Source: Ooceraea biroi
Taxonomy: Eukaryota > Arthropoda > Insecta > Hymenoptera > Formicidae
Reading direction: 5' to 3'
Length of the DNA stretch: 64,000 bases
Assembly (NCBI RefSeq): GCF_003672135.1
Contig: NC_039507.1
Coordinates: 5,409,624 to 5,473,623 of the forward strand
In this document: positions 13,866 through 26,914 of the stretch, in pieces
How positions within the stretch are numbered: the first letter of the stretch is position 1
Layout of the letters: each line of letters begins with the position of its first letter
Notes under the pieces: model-generated
What the model was told of the DNA's origin: nothing
Database searches by the model: none
What the model saw: only the letters and a program-made list of their open reading frames with translations
Made by a program: the position numbers and the translations under genes

Positions 13866-16800
13866 CTGCAACACCATCACGATCATGCAAGTCAGTGCCG
13901 GCGATCGCTGCACCCGTCCGATATTCCGCAACTTTTATCGTCATCCGATAGTGCCCGCAAAAATCTCACACCGTTCGATAAACCCGAATCGAGCCTGTAC
14001 GCGATAACAGGGTGGCGCACGAGGCATAAATTGAGGATTGTCCACAACTATAACCGCACTTGTAAACTCGCGACACGATAGCGCCAACACGTATGGCTTA
14101 ACGTCGTCGCCTGGATCAGCTTTATAGCTCACGAAGTAGACGAAAATCGCTTTGTGTAAATTTTACGGGACTTCCTAGGGGCTTATAAAATCGCGGTGAC
14201 GAGTTACCTTTATCGTTTGGTTCTCCGCTGCTCTGAAAAGCGTTAATTGTTTACAGTCTGATAGCTTCGAATGGCGGACTTGATAGCGCACGGTCAGATT
14301 TTACGTTATCACTTTGTGTATCATTTACTCCTTTACAGTATTCTATTTTGACGACCCAAGTGTCTTTCCGCATTTTAAACAAACTTCCTCTCTCGGAGCT
14401 ACTCATATTAAACACGTCTGAATTATTTGTGAATAAATTTCTCAGTTTTGTCTGTTAACTGTGTAATTTTAATTCATTTCAGTGTTTCATTTTAATTATA
14501 AACATTATTTTAAAATGAACACATTAAATTAAAATGAGATTACATATGATGTAATTTTTTTTCTCTAAATACTTACATATTTACATGATATTCTTCAATA
14601 TTGTATAATCCACTGATTTTAAAATTCACAATATTCTATGTACCTTTATTTTAATATGTAATTTCATATTTTTTAATTTCTACTAACTTTGCCGGTTTTC
14701 TTTTCTTTCCCTCAAAAAAGTTACAACAACGATTAGCAACAAGATCGTTGAACGTTATGATTCCGTAACACTCACCGAATTTACATGAATTAGGAACGTT
14801 CCATAACGTACAGGCGGTAGTAAGTTCATCGCAGGATCTTGTCCAAGCAACAATATTGTCCAACTTCGTACCATTCTGCGGCGAATTGACGCTCTGTTGT
14901 AACAATGGCTTCTCCTGCGTCGCGGAAGCGAATCCTCCTTCGTCGACATGGATCGCCATGACAAGATCAGACGTAAACCAAGCGAAACGGAGTATTGCGT
15001 TGACCCGGTCGTGATACCACACAAGAATCACTAAACTAACGGAGCAAGAACATGGTGGAGAAGCGCGAGAAGAGACGTGTTTCTACTGACCGGTTTTAGT
15101 CGGACGACCGAGTACATATGCCCGTTTCTTTTTTCTCTTTTGCATCTGTTGGTACATGTTAATCCCCGGACGCTCCACCATAATCTCCGTCAATGCATGT
15201 ATATACACAGAGCGGCGCAAGAGATCCGATATCACGATTTATGACGTCTGAGACAATTGAATGCATTTTTTAAACCGTGATCGACAGAAAAAAGGAAGAT
15301 TGCAATTGGTAATGCATCATACGAATGAGGAATTTCGTATTTGTAGGTATCTGTGTTATTTTGATCGGATGAGACTCGAATCACTACGATAATCCCGATG
15401 CTGATATATTTTCGTGTTTCCAATATTTTAAATATTGAAAAAGTTGAAAATCTTTGTATTTATCTATTATCGTGTCTCTCGTGGAAATACGTTTGTTCAT
15501 TATTATTAAAAAAATTTTATAATCACGATATCAGAGATTTTTCTGAATTTTCCCGTGTTTCCAGCGTGTTTCCATAATGTTTCAAAGACTAAAATCCCGA
15601 ACGATTTACATTTATGTACGTGCTTTCGCGATGCATAAAACCACGGTACATACTGCGTTATTGCTGCAAAGTGATTGATGTATTGTATTATTTTAATAGA
15701 CACTTGAATACAATCCATTGAGCGCTTATATTTGCGAAATATTGAAAACCTCTAATGTATTATATATTGCATGCTTCAATATCTGGTTTTGTTCTCGTAT
15801 ATTTTCCATTTCTGCAGAACACTTGCCGCGTTTATATGTAGCGAATACCTATTGTATCATACAGTCTCTCAAAACAGAAAGATGAGGTATTCATAAATTA
15901 CATTCTGATGCAGAAAACATAGCATTGAATTTGCATCGAATTCGTATACACGGCATAAAGCTGCCGTTAAAACTTCCATATATTATTGTCGGTTGCAAAT
16001 GTATGTAAGAATTAAATGACACTTCAAATAATCTCCGAAGAATAATTTTGATATGGTAATCATCTCTTATACATATGCAGCATTGTATATTTATGAAGAA
16101 TCTTACAATATGCATAGTTTCCCTCGGAGTCTCGCATATATTTATTATGTTATGTGCTACGAGTTTGATTTGGATATTATATATCATTTATTAGTATAAT
16201 TCCCCGCTTTGCACTTAAATCATCTCCTCATTAAACGTAATGCATTTCTTTTCCCACTGTCATCAACTGTATCGGATACATTTCATCAGCATACACGTCA
16301 TATTGCTTGCTTTTGCATATTGCGCGCAGTAGACAATACATTCATTACGCATGTATACACATGCGTGTTATGCAGATCCGATTAATGATTAATGAAATTT
16401 CTCCGAAAACACCACAATGCGGCAATCGTATGCGGCAATCTGCCCATGGGAAAGGGTTTCTAATTTGATTATTAGTATTCTGATTTGGTCGTGCGGCTCA
16501 GTAGCATGCGCCGCATCATCGCGCAGTAAAGATATTATTTTTAATTAAATCATCGATCCGATATCGATTGAAAGCGCATAATTTCACTGCCAGCGATTTC
16601 GCGAGTCGTAACGTTAGAACGTGGCCACTATTACGGGCGCATTCGATATTACGGTAACAATAACGACACGCAGCTCGCACGGTGTTATCACCGCCGCATG
16701 ATTTATTCCCGTCGTTGAAGCGATATCGCTTTACTACGGCATATCATTACAGCCGTCATTCTTATTCGTTTTTCTGATACTGATATTTGGGAAGTTTGCC

Positions 16801-17381
16801 GGTACGAGAGCTTTAAACTCTTTGCCAAAATTTATTCCGCGTCGTACAACGTGAAATCGTTTCTATCGTCTATTCAAACGTTCATTATAATAATTATACC
16901 ATCGTTCATAAATAATGTACGTTGATGCATGAATAAGTAATGACATGTATCGTTATCTATCAAATATACCGTAAACTATATTTACTTGCAGCTTCTTTCT
17001 AGAACCATGTGAAATGTGCTCGTGTGTTCAGGCGTGTCGGACTTATAATTCGTGTGCCGTTGTAATCAATCAAGATATCTGGTTCTGGAATAATTACCGC
17101 TATTTACACTTTCTACATGGGAGACAGTTATAGTTTCATCAGGACAGCAATAGAACAGCACAGAATAGTAAAAGCAGTTTGCAGATTTTAATCACGAATA
17201 ACTATGCTTCCCGTAACAAATCTTTAATTATATGTGGCGACAATGCAAATGTCATACCCGCAATGCGCATTGTCTTCAGCACATCCGAGAGAGGAAGGTC
17301 TAAGTTGTAATTATGAGTTGTTATCGAGTTATAACTTAAAAAACTAACCGAACTCGATACCGAGATATACCAACGGCTTAC
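13866..17381 (-). other. Intron between the two HCN exons
   Basis: The 3516-bp intron starts with gtaagc and ends with tgttgcag on the minus strand. The interior is AT-rich and holds only short, unrelated open frames on both strands. No repeat longer than a few tens of bases and no RNA gene was recognised in it. Confidence 0.8.
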
Positions 17382-17752
17382 CTGTGTCGCCCAGGAAATC
17401 AGTGATGAGCAGAGTCTCGTCGTCTAGAGCAGTGACGAGGCTGTCCGTGCAAGTGTTGGTGTTCTCGATGCTGATCTTGATGCTGTCATCTTTGTTGAGC
17501 CGTGGATGATTGTTCGCGGCGGGGTTGTTACCGGCGAGGCAGTTGTTGTTGCCGACCTGCTGCTGGCCGAGGTGGTGATGGGGAGAGCGCACGGATTCGG
17601 TGCTGCTGGTGTGCAAACTCACCCCCGTGGTCGCCCTTCCGTTCACCAGCCGTAGACTCGGTGCCCGTCGACCTCCGCCACCGCCTCCTCCTCCGCCGCC
17701 ACCGGCGCCGGTCACAGAACGGCCGCCGCCACCGCCGCCGCCCTCGCCCTCC
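17382..17752 (-). CDS. Ih: HCN (Ih) channel, upstream exon: Gly/Asn-rich cytosolic N-terminus
   Basis: This exon is assigned to the same HCN gene because its donor (GACACAG before gtaagc) leaves one base of a codon, G, which the 13595-13865 exon completes to GGC (Gly), giving an uninterrupted frame across a 3516-bp intron. It encodes 123 whole codons. First come two glycine runs separated by a short RSVTGA segment, then RRAPSLRLVNG, a serine/histidine-rich stretch with HHHLGQQQ, an asparagine-rich stretch, and finally an acidic, more conserved-looking tail with DDSIKISIENTNTC and DDETLLITDFLGD. The acceptor is ctgttgcag before GGAGGG, and the exon begins with the third base of a codon. The frame is closed by a stop at about 17770, inside the intron, and holds no Met before the channel domain, so translation must start in a more upstream exon. 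The long, low-complexity, poorly conserved N-terminus is usual for the family. An alternative is a downstream start at the Met in NEMNYK of the next exon, giving a short isoform. Confidence 0.8.
17682..17750. repeat. GCC/GGC trinucleotide tract in the HCN exon
   Basis: This imperfect GGC/GGT repeat on the minus strand encodes the two glycine runs at the start of the 17382-17752 exon. A GTC-ACA-GAA interruption separates the runs. Its length is likely to vary between individuals or species. Confidence 0.85.
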
Positions 17753-19608
17753 CTGCAACAGATCGTTCGTCATTCCAGGGGGTGGTTTTCCTTAATCTTT
17801 TTCTTCGTTGCAAGCGGTTTTAGATTCTGGACAGACATCTCGCGAACTTTCACGGAAGCGATCGCCTGTTGATCTTGAATTATAAAGGATTTGTGCGGTA
17901 ACAAAAATGTTTGACGTGAACGTTCGGCGACGTTCCTCAATGAAACAATAAAAGAATTTTTTTTTCGTGAAAGCTCGATCGACCGCTATATTCTGCTGGC
18001 TCTCAAAGGAAGAGGCTACGAATAGCGGAGGTAACACCTCGTCGTTGCATGCGGAATACATCAAAGTCCGATTGGAATTGGAGCAACGACGCGGCGCAGT
18101 GCAGTACCGCGTGAAGTGATTTTTGCTGCTGGTATATACATTATTATGGAAATATTCACAGTGGCGTTTGGTATGTAGCATGGCAATGCGTTGCAACAAT
18201 CAATGGTCGCGGCACGCTTCCATATATTTTTCGAAGCGATTTTAAAGTTTCAAGACATGTAAACATTTAAATTTTACCTTTTTTTATTTTAAGAGATATG
18301 AGCCTGTTATTATTAAATTACGTATGAGATAAATTAATGTTCTATGCTACTTCAATCATTGAAGGTAATACATCGTGGAGTTTTGAACTTTTTAACTCGT
18401 GATAAGAAATATTCGTGTCGAGATGTAATCAAGTTTTCCAAAGATTTCTGAAGAAAGTATAACGTGAATTACGGTACGTCATGTTCGTCAAAAAAGACAT
18501 TTGGGAGAAAGTTTGGAAGAAGATCTAATGGTCAATTACGCGTCACGTCGATCGCTGGTATCGACAGCTCGTTCGACATGAAATCTGATATAGTAATGAC
18601 AGTAATGCGTTTTCATACTGTGATGTTCAAGTACTCATCAGCTCACGAATAAACGTGGCAGTATAAAATCGAGAACGGCAATAAATATTTTCTTTCGTGT
18701 ATGGATGCGTATCGTTGTGCATCAGCAGTGGATTTTCACTGGCAGGCAAAACGGCGTTCGTTTCTCTCGCGTATTACAAATATACCGTGGATACCATGAA
18801 TTTAAACGCGCGAGCACGACGTCGATCGCAGCTAAAGTACAACGTTATCGCTCTCTCACGCTTTACGCACATGACATAAATCTAACGCGTTCTCTCCGGG
18901 TGTGCCGAGATCAAATTGTGTTACTGAAATTGTTAGGAACTGCAGCTGACAGTAGAGCAGACCATCTACGTGACGATAACTTCGTCGATTCCGATACCGT
19001 ACAGCGCATACAAACTCATTCATTCATTAAATGGCCATTGATAGACCGATAATCTTGCATTGCTTATGAAATTGTTATCTCTGTAAAACTGGATATCTCT
19101 GTAACATTAAATAAAGTAGAACAGCTCTTTTCAGATAAAATTAGCAGCTTGTAAAATTATCGGTGTTAATTAAACATTTCATAATTCGCGTTTACTGTAA
19201 GCTATTATGTCGATGTCGATTTTACACCAGATTAAAAATTCATATAATTAAGCACCTTTGCATGTTAATACTGCATTTCTTTTTTATCTAATTTTGCATA
19301 TGTAATGGAGTGTTTTGAAATTATATGGTTTTGTTTATTAGACACTTGGGAATACAAGATATAAAGTATCCAATGACCAAATTGGTTCATTAGGCCAACC
19401 ATTTCGGAGAGTGTGCTAGAAACAACACGAAACGAGATTTCACTATTTGTCGACAATTCTCACGGTCGTTAAATTACTTCTATCATAAATCCCAATGGCT
19501 CTCTCGCCGCATAAGTTTTATCGAGCACCACTCGTTTTATTCCCCCAGGCAATCACCGAAAATAATGCAATTTCCGCCAGCGGTGTACCGTACGGTGTAT
19601 CAATCGCG

Positions 19609-19638
19609 GTCCGTCCGTCCGTCCGTCCGTCCGTCCGT
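19609..19638. repeat. (CCGT)n microsatellite
   Basis: About seven CCGT units, followed by two copies of GTACGCGTTCC at about 19643-19664. Confidence 0.92.
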
Positions 19639-22607
19639 GTGCCGTACGCGTTCCGTACGCGTTCCACGAAAGAAAAACAAATTGTCGGAAATTTTATAGC
19701 GTTGATCCAAAGCACGGCGAGATCCGGTCGCATATTAATTCACGCGCCGCGTCCGTGATAATTGCACGTTGACGAGCACATGCGCGCGTCAACGTGACGA
19801 GAAATAAACAAAAGGAAAAACCAAATATCAAATTCTGGATTTTACTCGCGCGATTCTACCACGATCCTAAAATTGAACCAACGTTTTCTCTGATTTGCAC
19901 CACACAAGTGGACGTAAGTGGCTTACGATGCAGCAGCAACGGCGAATTACAGGTGATACTACAGCCGATGCGGGCACGTGGTGAGATTTGTCGAGGGCTA
20001 AGTTTCGCCGAGAGGGACCTGGCTCGACCACGGTACCATTGTGTGCACCGTCCATACATTCGTGCAATTGTGCACGTGTATCCGAAGCAACCTCTAGCCA
20101 ACACTGGAATCTATTTTAAGAAACCGCTCCGCTGGGCGATGCGGTCGACCGCGGCAAAGAGCATTCGAGTCAAGATGTACGCGCCTCTCGCAAATCCATG
20201 ACCGCCGCTGGAAAAACAGTGTCAAGGTTCGCTTTCGATCGTCGTATTTTTTTCAATTTGCCAAGCAGTACACGGACCGAGGAAACGACCCGACCCGGCG
20301 GCCATCCTTAACGAGATTGAATCATCGACACGTACATCCATGAATGCTTGATCCTGAATGAGCCGGATGTAACGAGTCTCGTGATGCCTGCTCTTCTTAC
20401 AATTTAATTTTCATTAATGTATGTCACTTTACGATCACGGAAATTGCTCTTACTTTTTTATTTAATCCCGTTGCTTTAGGATCTTTGCTATAATTAAATT
20501 AAATTGATAATTTATACTACAGATTATACATATTCCATTATATCATGGAGCTGATATCTTATTTTCTTACAAAAATTTTATAGTTTAGTAGAGTGGACTA
20601 AAAATGTTTATGATGGATCTTTTCAGTCAATATGCGATAATACATTATTTTAGAGGCTTGAGACCTTCACATTTATTCATTTTAAAAAAAGTAGGAAATT
20701 GTTATTTATAGTAAGAAAAAACAAAGATTGCATACATCAAGATAGGTGTACAGATTTTCTTACAGCGTACTCTATACATTGATCTTGCAGTTTCGTGGCT
20801 CGACTTCAATTTATCATCAAAACGCAAATCGAATCGAAGGTAAATCAGTATCGACGTCGCATCTTGCTACGCTTCGTACCGATGAAATTTCTAATATGCA
20901 GCACGATCCTCTCTAATCGTGAAACATCCAAACCTAATTAAGATAGAACGTAGTTAAGATAGCAAGTAGTTATAAACACTTTAGTAATTAAGCAGTGTAG
21001 ACTGCTGTATTTGCAACCGCGATATGGCAAATTGCAGTTCAAATAGCGTCAGTAAAACCACAGTATATAAGTTTTTGTACGTAACATTACATTGTCGTAA
21101 ACAACGATTAGATAGTGCATATAAACCGGTTTGAATCAATCGTTTTTTGTCGCGGCTCATTAGAATGCTGTACTTATAACGCGATACTAACAGTATTATA
21201 CGAAGCAGAAAAATTTATATTCGTATTTTTTTTCTTTTTTTGCCTTTATTGCCTCTCCTGCATCTCTATATTTTGTGATTACCGTGAATATCGTTCTGTT
21301 AACTGCATCTGATAAACCAGTGGCCTACGTGCTCGTATTACTAAACAGACATTATGCATATTAATAACATGGACAAAAAAGTCAAGTATAAGCTGGTAAT
21401 ATGGAAATTATATGAAACTATAATATATGAACATTTAATCTCGGAAAATAATTGTATTTGTCTTCAAGCAGATATTAAAGAAATCTCAATTAATTATTAC
21501 GATTTGTCATAATGACTTTAATGATTAATCATAAAAGAAAATTAGATCTAACACAATATTTTAGACTTTAATTTATTGTATTAATTGCAAATAATATATC
21601 TTATTATTTATTTATTTTATGCGTATACATAAAATTGAGTAATGTACATGAACGCTTGCAAAAATTTATTTGTGTGTTTTATAGGTAATTATGTTCATAA
21701 TTATATTTTTCGATTATGATTGTTTATGCTTGTACAAATATTTAAGTAGTTAATTGGTCTCGACGTGATGTGTCAAACATACGTTTAATAAGAAAACTCA
21801 AGCCTTTCCTTTCAACATGCATATTAGTGCTAAAAGTACATAATTAACACCTTCGTGCTAAAAATTACACTTTTTACGTAATTGCAGTTTTACAATATCT
21901 TAACGACGAATGTCTTTAATCTCTCATTTAATCGCGTCTCTTTAAACTTTATACTTTGTTACGTGATAGAAATAATACATAATGACATGTTATTAAAAAT
22001 CTTTTTAATTTCTCAATAATTTTTTAATTAATCAATTATCGAAAACTGTAAAATCAACTTGAGGATTTCAGCGAACAACGGATTATTTAATTATACACTA
22101 GAAGCTTATTTTACTGTTCTAACAATGTGTATTCTTGAAACATTTTTATTGAACATTAAAAAGATTTTACTACTTTGCGTTTCCGATAGCGAATGTCCTC
22201 TTTTTTATGTGTCTGCACTCAACTTTCCGCCATCTCAGTCCGCAATGCACGTACATTTGTCCAACCCGGGGATCAATGTAATTCCGACTCAATGGTGCTC
22301 CGTAAAGTTCGAACATGTACTCTAGCGTCGTGTAACAAAAGAGTTTCATTGCCCAGTGAAAAACTATTATCGCCGTTACTGTCACCGTCGTAATGACTGA
22401 ATCGATGGAGTAATTGACTGTAGTGTTCAATGCTGATTCCGCGTGTAGATAACTAGAGGCAATTACATTTATACAGATAGAAAGTTATATTTATATATTC
22501 CTTTTATTTCACATTTTTCTGTTTTTTGATCAATAAACTTTGAAATTGATCATGTGAGATAGTAGTTCGACCTGATATGTGTCAGAAATATCCTGTTCAC
22601 GCCACTT

Positions 22608-22953
22608 CTTGGGATTGCGTGTCACACAACGTTAAATCGTCACATGCAGTGTATCTATCTCACTGACCGCGTAAAAATACTATATTGACGGTCATAACTT
22701 TTCATCGTTTCCTACTCAGAGAAATTCAGGAAAAGAAGAGATGCAACTGTCCCTATTTGCATACTTCTCAGTATCTATTATATCTGAGTACCTATTTTAT
22801 ATTCTGCTGTTAACACATAACTCGGTACTAAAGAGATATGCAAACTATTTTGGTTACATACATATGATCTTATATGAAACAAGTAACAAAAAATATAAAC
22901 GATAGGTACACTGCATGTGGCAATGTCAACGTTGCGTGACACGCAATCCCAAG
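22608..22953. mobile_element. Degenerate inverted-repeat element, about 346 bp
   Basis: The left arm, 22608-22659, begins CTTGGGATTGCGTGTCAC and continues with CACATGCAGTGTATCTATC. The right arm, 22901-22953, is its reverse complement with several substitutions and small gaps, ending GTGACACGCAATCCCAAG. About 240 bp of unrelated AT-rich DNA lies between. There is no coding capacity and no obvious target duplication. It looks like an old MITE. Confidence 0.6.
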
Positions 22954-23072
22954 TATAAACTTATTTTCATTACTCTTTAATACCCTCAACGAAATCAGAT
23001 TTATTCGTGATAAGTTGATCTGATCTGATAAAATAATCAACATCTTTCCAAACATAATTCATAATTTAGCCC

Positions 23073-23121
<49 letters not shown>
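23073..23121. repeat. (AT)n microsatellite
   Basis: About 24 AT units are interrupted by a single C near 23098. Confidence 0.95.
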
Positions 23122-26100
23122 ATAATTATTCTAAAGTGTTTAATGTGTTGTTTAATATGTAAGTGACATTTGTCACTTATAATGTAGCTTGTTGAAAGAG
23201 ATCCAAAATTTTTGTGCGTAAAGCTGCATCGTAAGTCGAGCTTGAAAGCTCAAGCGACTTGAAATGAACAGAACGCTTTTCACATAGTACGTAAATATGC
23301 CCGCCGCGGCTCTCCGGCAATTTATAACTGCGAATTTATGCCGTTGGGACGTACAAACTCCTCGTCATAGCGCATTAAACGTTCCGCATATTAAACGCTC
23401 TGCCGCTTATGAGTAACAATATGGGCCCAAGTGGCATTAGTTAGGGAGAAAAACATTTAATGCAACCTTTCTTCTGCGGCTTTAAAACAGTTTCAAAAAC
23501 GCGAAGAACAGTTACTTTCAACACTGAATAATTTTTAGGTCCATTTCCTCAATACGATACAAAACTAGTAGAAAAATTTCCCCCAAAAACCCCGAGAACT
23601 TATTTTTATAGCTCCTTTAGAAAAGTTACGTTATTTTTATATGCGATATACATTTTCAGGCAAAAGTTACATGTTTCGAAATTTTATTCTTATGAAATAA
23701 GCAAAATTCAATTAATATTATGTATGAAATGTGAGGTTCTGAATTTTTATTTTTTACATGCTTTTGCGAATACCTGACGCACGTCAGAGCGCACGTATTG
23801 TCGCCATATTCCCTCACACACATGAATTCGCTTAATAGGGTGCAACAATAGAGTGATTATGTTCGGTCGAGATGCACATGCCGCTTCTCACACCAGTCTC
23901 GTATACACGATGCTTACCTCAGAGTAATTTCAGAGCGATTAACAATTAAATCAACAATTAAAATGCATGTAAAGTTTCACAATAGCAGGAATAGATGACA
24001 GCGTCACGCAGCGAATGAGTGACATTGATTGAAGTGCAAAAAGTTATTTATCCTTCGTTATAAAAAAATAATCTGGATCGGAGAGAACTATCGCGCTGAA
24101 AACCTTTTCAATTTCAATTTTTTGCATATAATATCGCGTACCATTATGGTATTTGAGTTTCCAGACATGGTGCAAGTAAAAAGCGAGATATTTTAAAATG
24201 GATTTTATGATCAACATACAACAGCGATGTCGGAATATTATTGTAACTCGACTTTGTGGACGTGACACGGAAATGGGTTCCGGATGATATTGAAAACGTA
24301 TTGGAATCATCCTGTTTCACGCACCGAGCATATGCCTGACACGTTTCCCGCCGGTGATGGACATGACAGGTTTCGCCTATTTGCTGATCGAATCGAGCAA
24401 GTCGAGATCAAAGGATCAACGACGGCGGCGACGCGGAGGGCGCAAAGTTTTCGTTATAAATTTGCAGCCTCGCTGCGCCCCGTTGCCAAAACTTTTAAGC
24501 CCCAAGTTTGTCTTATGGCGAATCGACGTGCGGTTTACTCGCTGCGCAATCCCTCGAGGTTTACGCCCTCAATTGCCAGAAAAAAAGCGAGCAGCGGGCT
24601 TTACTGACCCACTTACGTACGTCGATTCGTTTGAATTAGCCTAGGAATTAGCGGTATCTAGTTACACGCCTCGCGGAACTTGATTCGTACGCCGATTTTT
24701 CGGTTCGAAGGCATTCACGGCCACTTGCATCGGTACGCAACATATTATAACGATATTTAGTATACTTGTAGTGATAAGAAAGTGATGTTCGTGTATGCAT
24801 AAGTATTCATGTGAAAAGTGAAAAGTAAGGATTAAATTTTATTATAATGTAATTATAATTATAATTATATACTATAATCTAATTTTTATTAAACTAAAGT
24901 ATAGCAATCAGAGATATTCGTTGAGAGACAAAGTTATCTGTGTTTTTTAAGATATGTTAATACTTTTATGAATTAAAATTAAAACTAAAATTGAAGTATA
25001 ACTCTATATAACTCTATTAAAAAATAGTATAGTATTAATACGGTTATTATTACTAATTATTTACCGTTAATTATTGTACTCATTACCGTTAATTAATACA
25101 TAAAAATACCGTTCACGGAGTTGCATAAAAAAAGTTGTTTGTCATCATGAATATGCTAATTCGTTTCCAAGTTTTGAAAATATGCATATTCATCAGCTTT
25201 CACAGTTGATATAAACGGGATTCAATCTTCTACATTATGAAGAGAAGTTTTTCATTTATTAGCACATATGACGTTGAATCGAGTTTTATTTGTTCAGTAT
25301 AATGTTACTGTGTAGGTTTGACCTTAAATGCTATAGCTACGGTATTTTACCAACGATATTTCATTTCTCGTTTATTTAGAAATGTTTAAAATGGGGATAC
25401 CTCGTAGTTGCCCGTTTTTATGGACTTTCATTTTATGTGATAAAACAATATGCGGCATTTTTGTATACTACGATTTGTTTTAATCAATAATGTACCGGAC
25501 ACACATTTTGATTATGAAAACCGGTTTTGTAACGTCCTTCGACCTTGTTCGAATTTCGTTTGACAGATGAATCTTCGATGACACGACACTTTACCACAAA
25601 CTGCAACGTTTCCAGGTCTCATAAATGTGATATTGATATACACTGAATTTATTTCATCACATGATGTATATTGATTGATTGATGGTAAAGATATATGGAA
25701 CCATAAAATGAGACAAATAATATTTTATTAAGACAAATATTAAAGCAAGAAAGACTGCAGTGTTTACTTTTAGCTGTAATGTTCGTTTTTTTAAGTATTT
25801 TAAGTATTATATTTTATGTAAAATCTAAATATTAAATATTAACATTAAAAAGCCTAATGATGATAAATAAATGATAAATATGATAAATAAATTTTATTAC
25901 TTATTAATTATTACTTTCAATTATAATTAATTCATCGTTTTCGTTAGCGTACGTGATTTTCTCGCGTGTATATCGAATATTGTGTACATACGCGCAATAG
26001 CATAAACACAAATTAAACACGCAATAACAATGCTTGCAGAATTTCTGCGAGTGAGCTGGGTCGAGCGCTTCTGCAAATATTCTAATACCGTACACGTGAT

Positions 26101-26217
26101 ATGTAGCTAAACTGACTAAACAAGCTTCATAAACTTTCTTAGTGTCAATATTCGTGAGTTGGACAATCAAGCCCGATAATTTGTTTGCTGCATCTCTCGC
26201 AAATGGCTCGCGTTGCA

Positions 26218-26262
26218 TCTCTCTCTCTCTCTCTCTCATTCTCATTCTAATTCTCTCTCTTT
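26218..26262. repeat. (CT)n microsatellite, interrupted
   Basis: A pure CT run of about 20 bases is followed by imperfect CT/ATT units and a second short CT run. Confidence 0.9.
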
Positions 26263-26865
26263 GGCGTGTGTAAGCTGCAATCGAGCGAATGGCTTAGAAT
26301 TTTGTGGAATTTCCGAGATATGTACCGCACAATGCTCCACACAAAGGTTTCGAAACCGACGTGCTATGGCCCACATATGATTTCCTTTGCCTCGCGTTAC
26401 GAGATGCATTATATCCGTGGCTTTTTACCGATCACCCGCGAATGCGGTCTCAATTAAGCCACGTGAATCGGGCGGTCCGCAATGGCATCCAACCGTCAAA
26501 TCGCGCGTCACGTTATTCGCTACGAGACGCGTTTCTTGCACACCCTCTATTGTGCACTTAAGCTTTTCTTCGTTTTGGCCTGTTGTTCAGTCATCGTCTC
26601 GATGCGCGAAATAGCATCTTGGCGTTAATTTCACTTTTTTCTAGAAATTTTGTTGCCAGTGCACATAATTGTCATACGCTAATCACAACCGTAACGAATA
26701 AAAATCACGATTATGGAAAAGTAAGATGCAGAAACTAAATTGTTGAGTCACAGTCGTGTGAAGAAAACTATGATATAATTGCAGGTTTTTTTATCGAATG
26801 TGACATTGAATGATCCATTAGCTAAATGTTACTTTATCGTAGCCGTCAAACCTCTTTTCTTTTTT

Positions 26866-26914
26866 GAGACTTGTTATAGTTTGACCAACAATATGTTATA
26901 GCTTGACCACAATA
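26866..26914. repeat. Imperfect tandem duplication, about 23-bp unit
   Basis: TGTTATAGTTTGACCAACAA is followed by TGTTATAGCTTGACCACAAT. It is non-coding. Confidence 0.6.

Noticed and set aside
17792..18199. 135-codon minus-strand frame just upstream of the HCN exon, a possible N-terminal extension
   Set aside because: It is in a different frame and ends before the exon. The HCN frame itself meets a stop at about 17770, so the two are not continuous.
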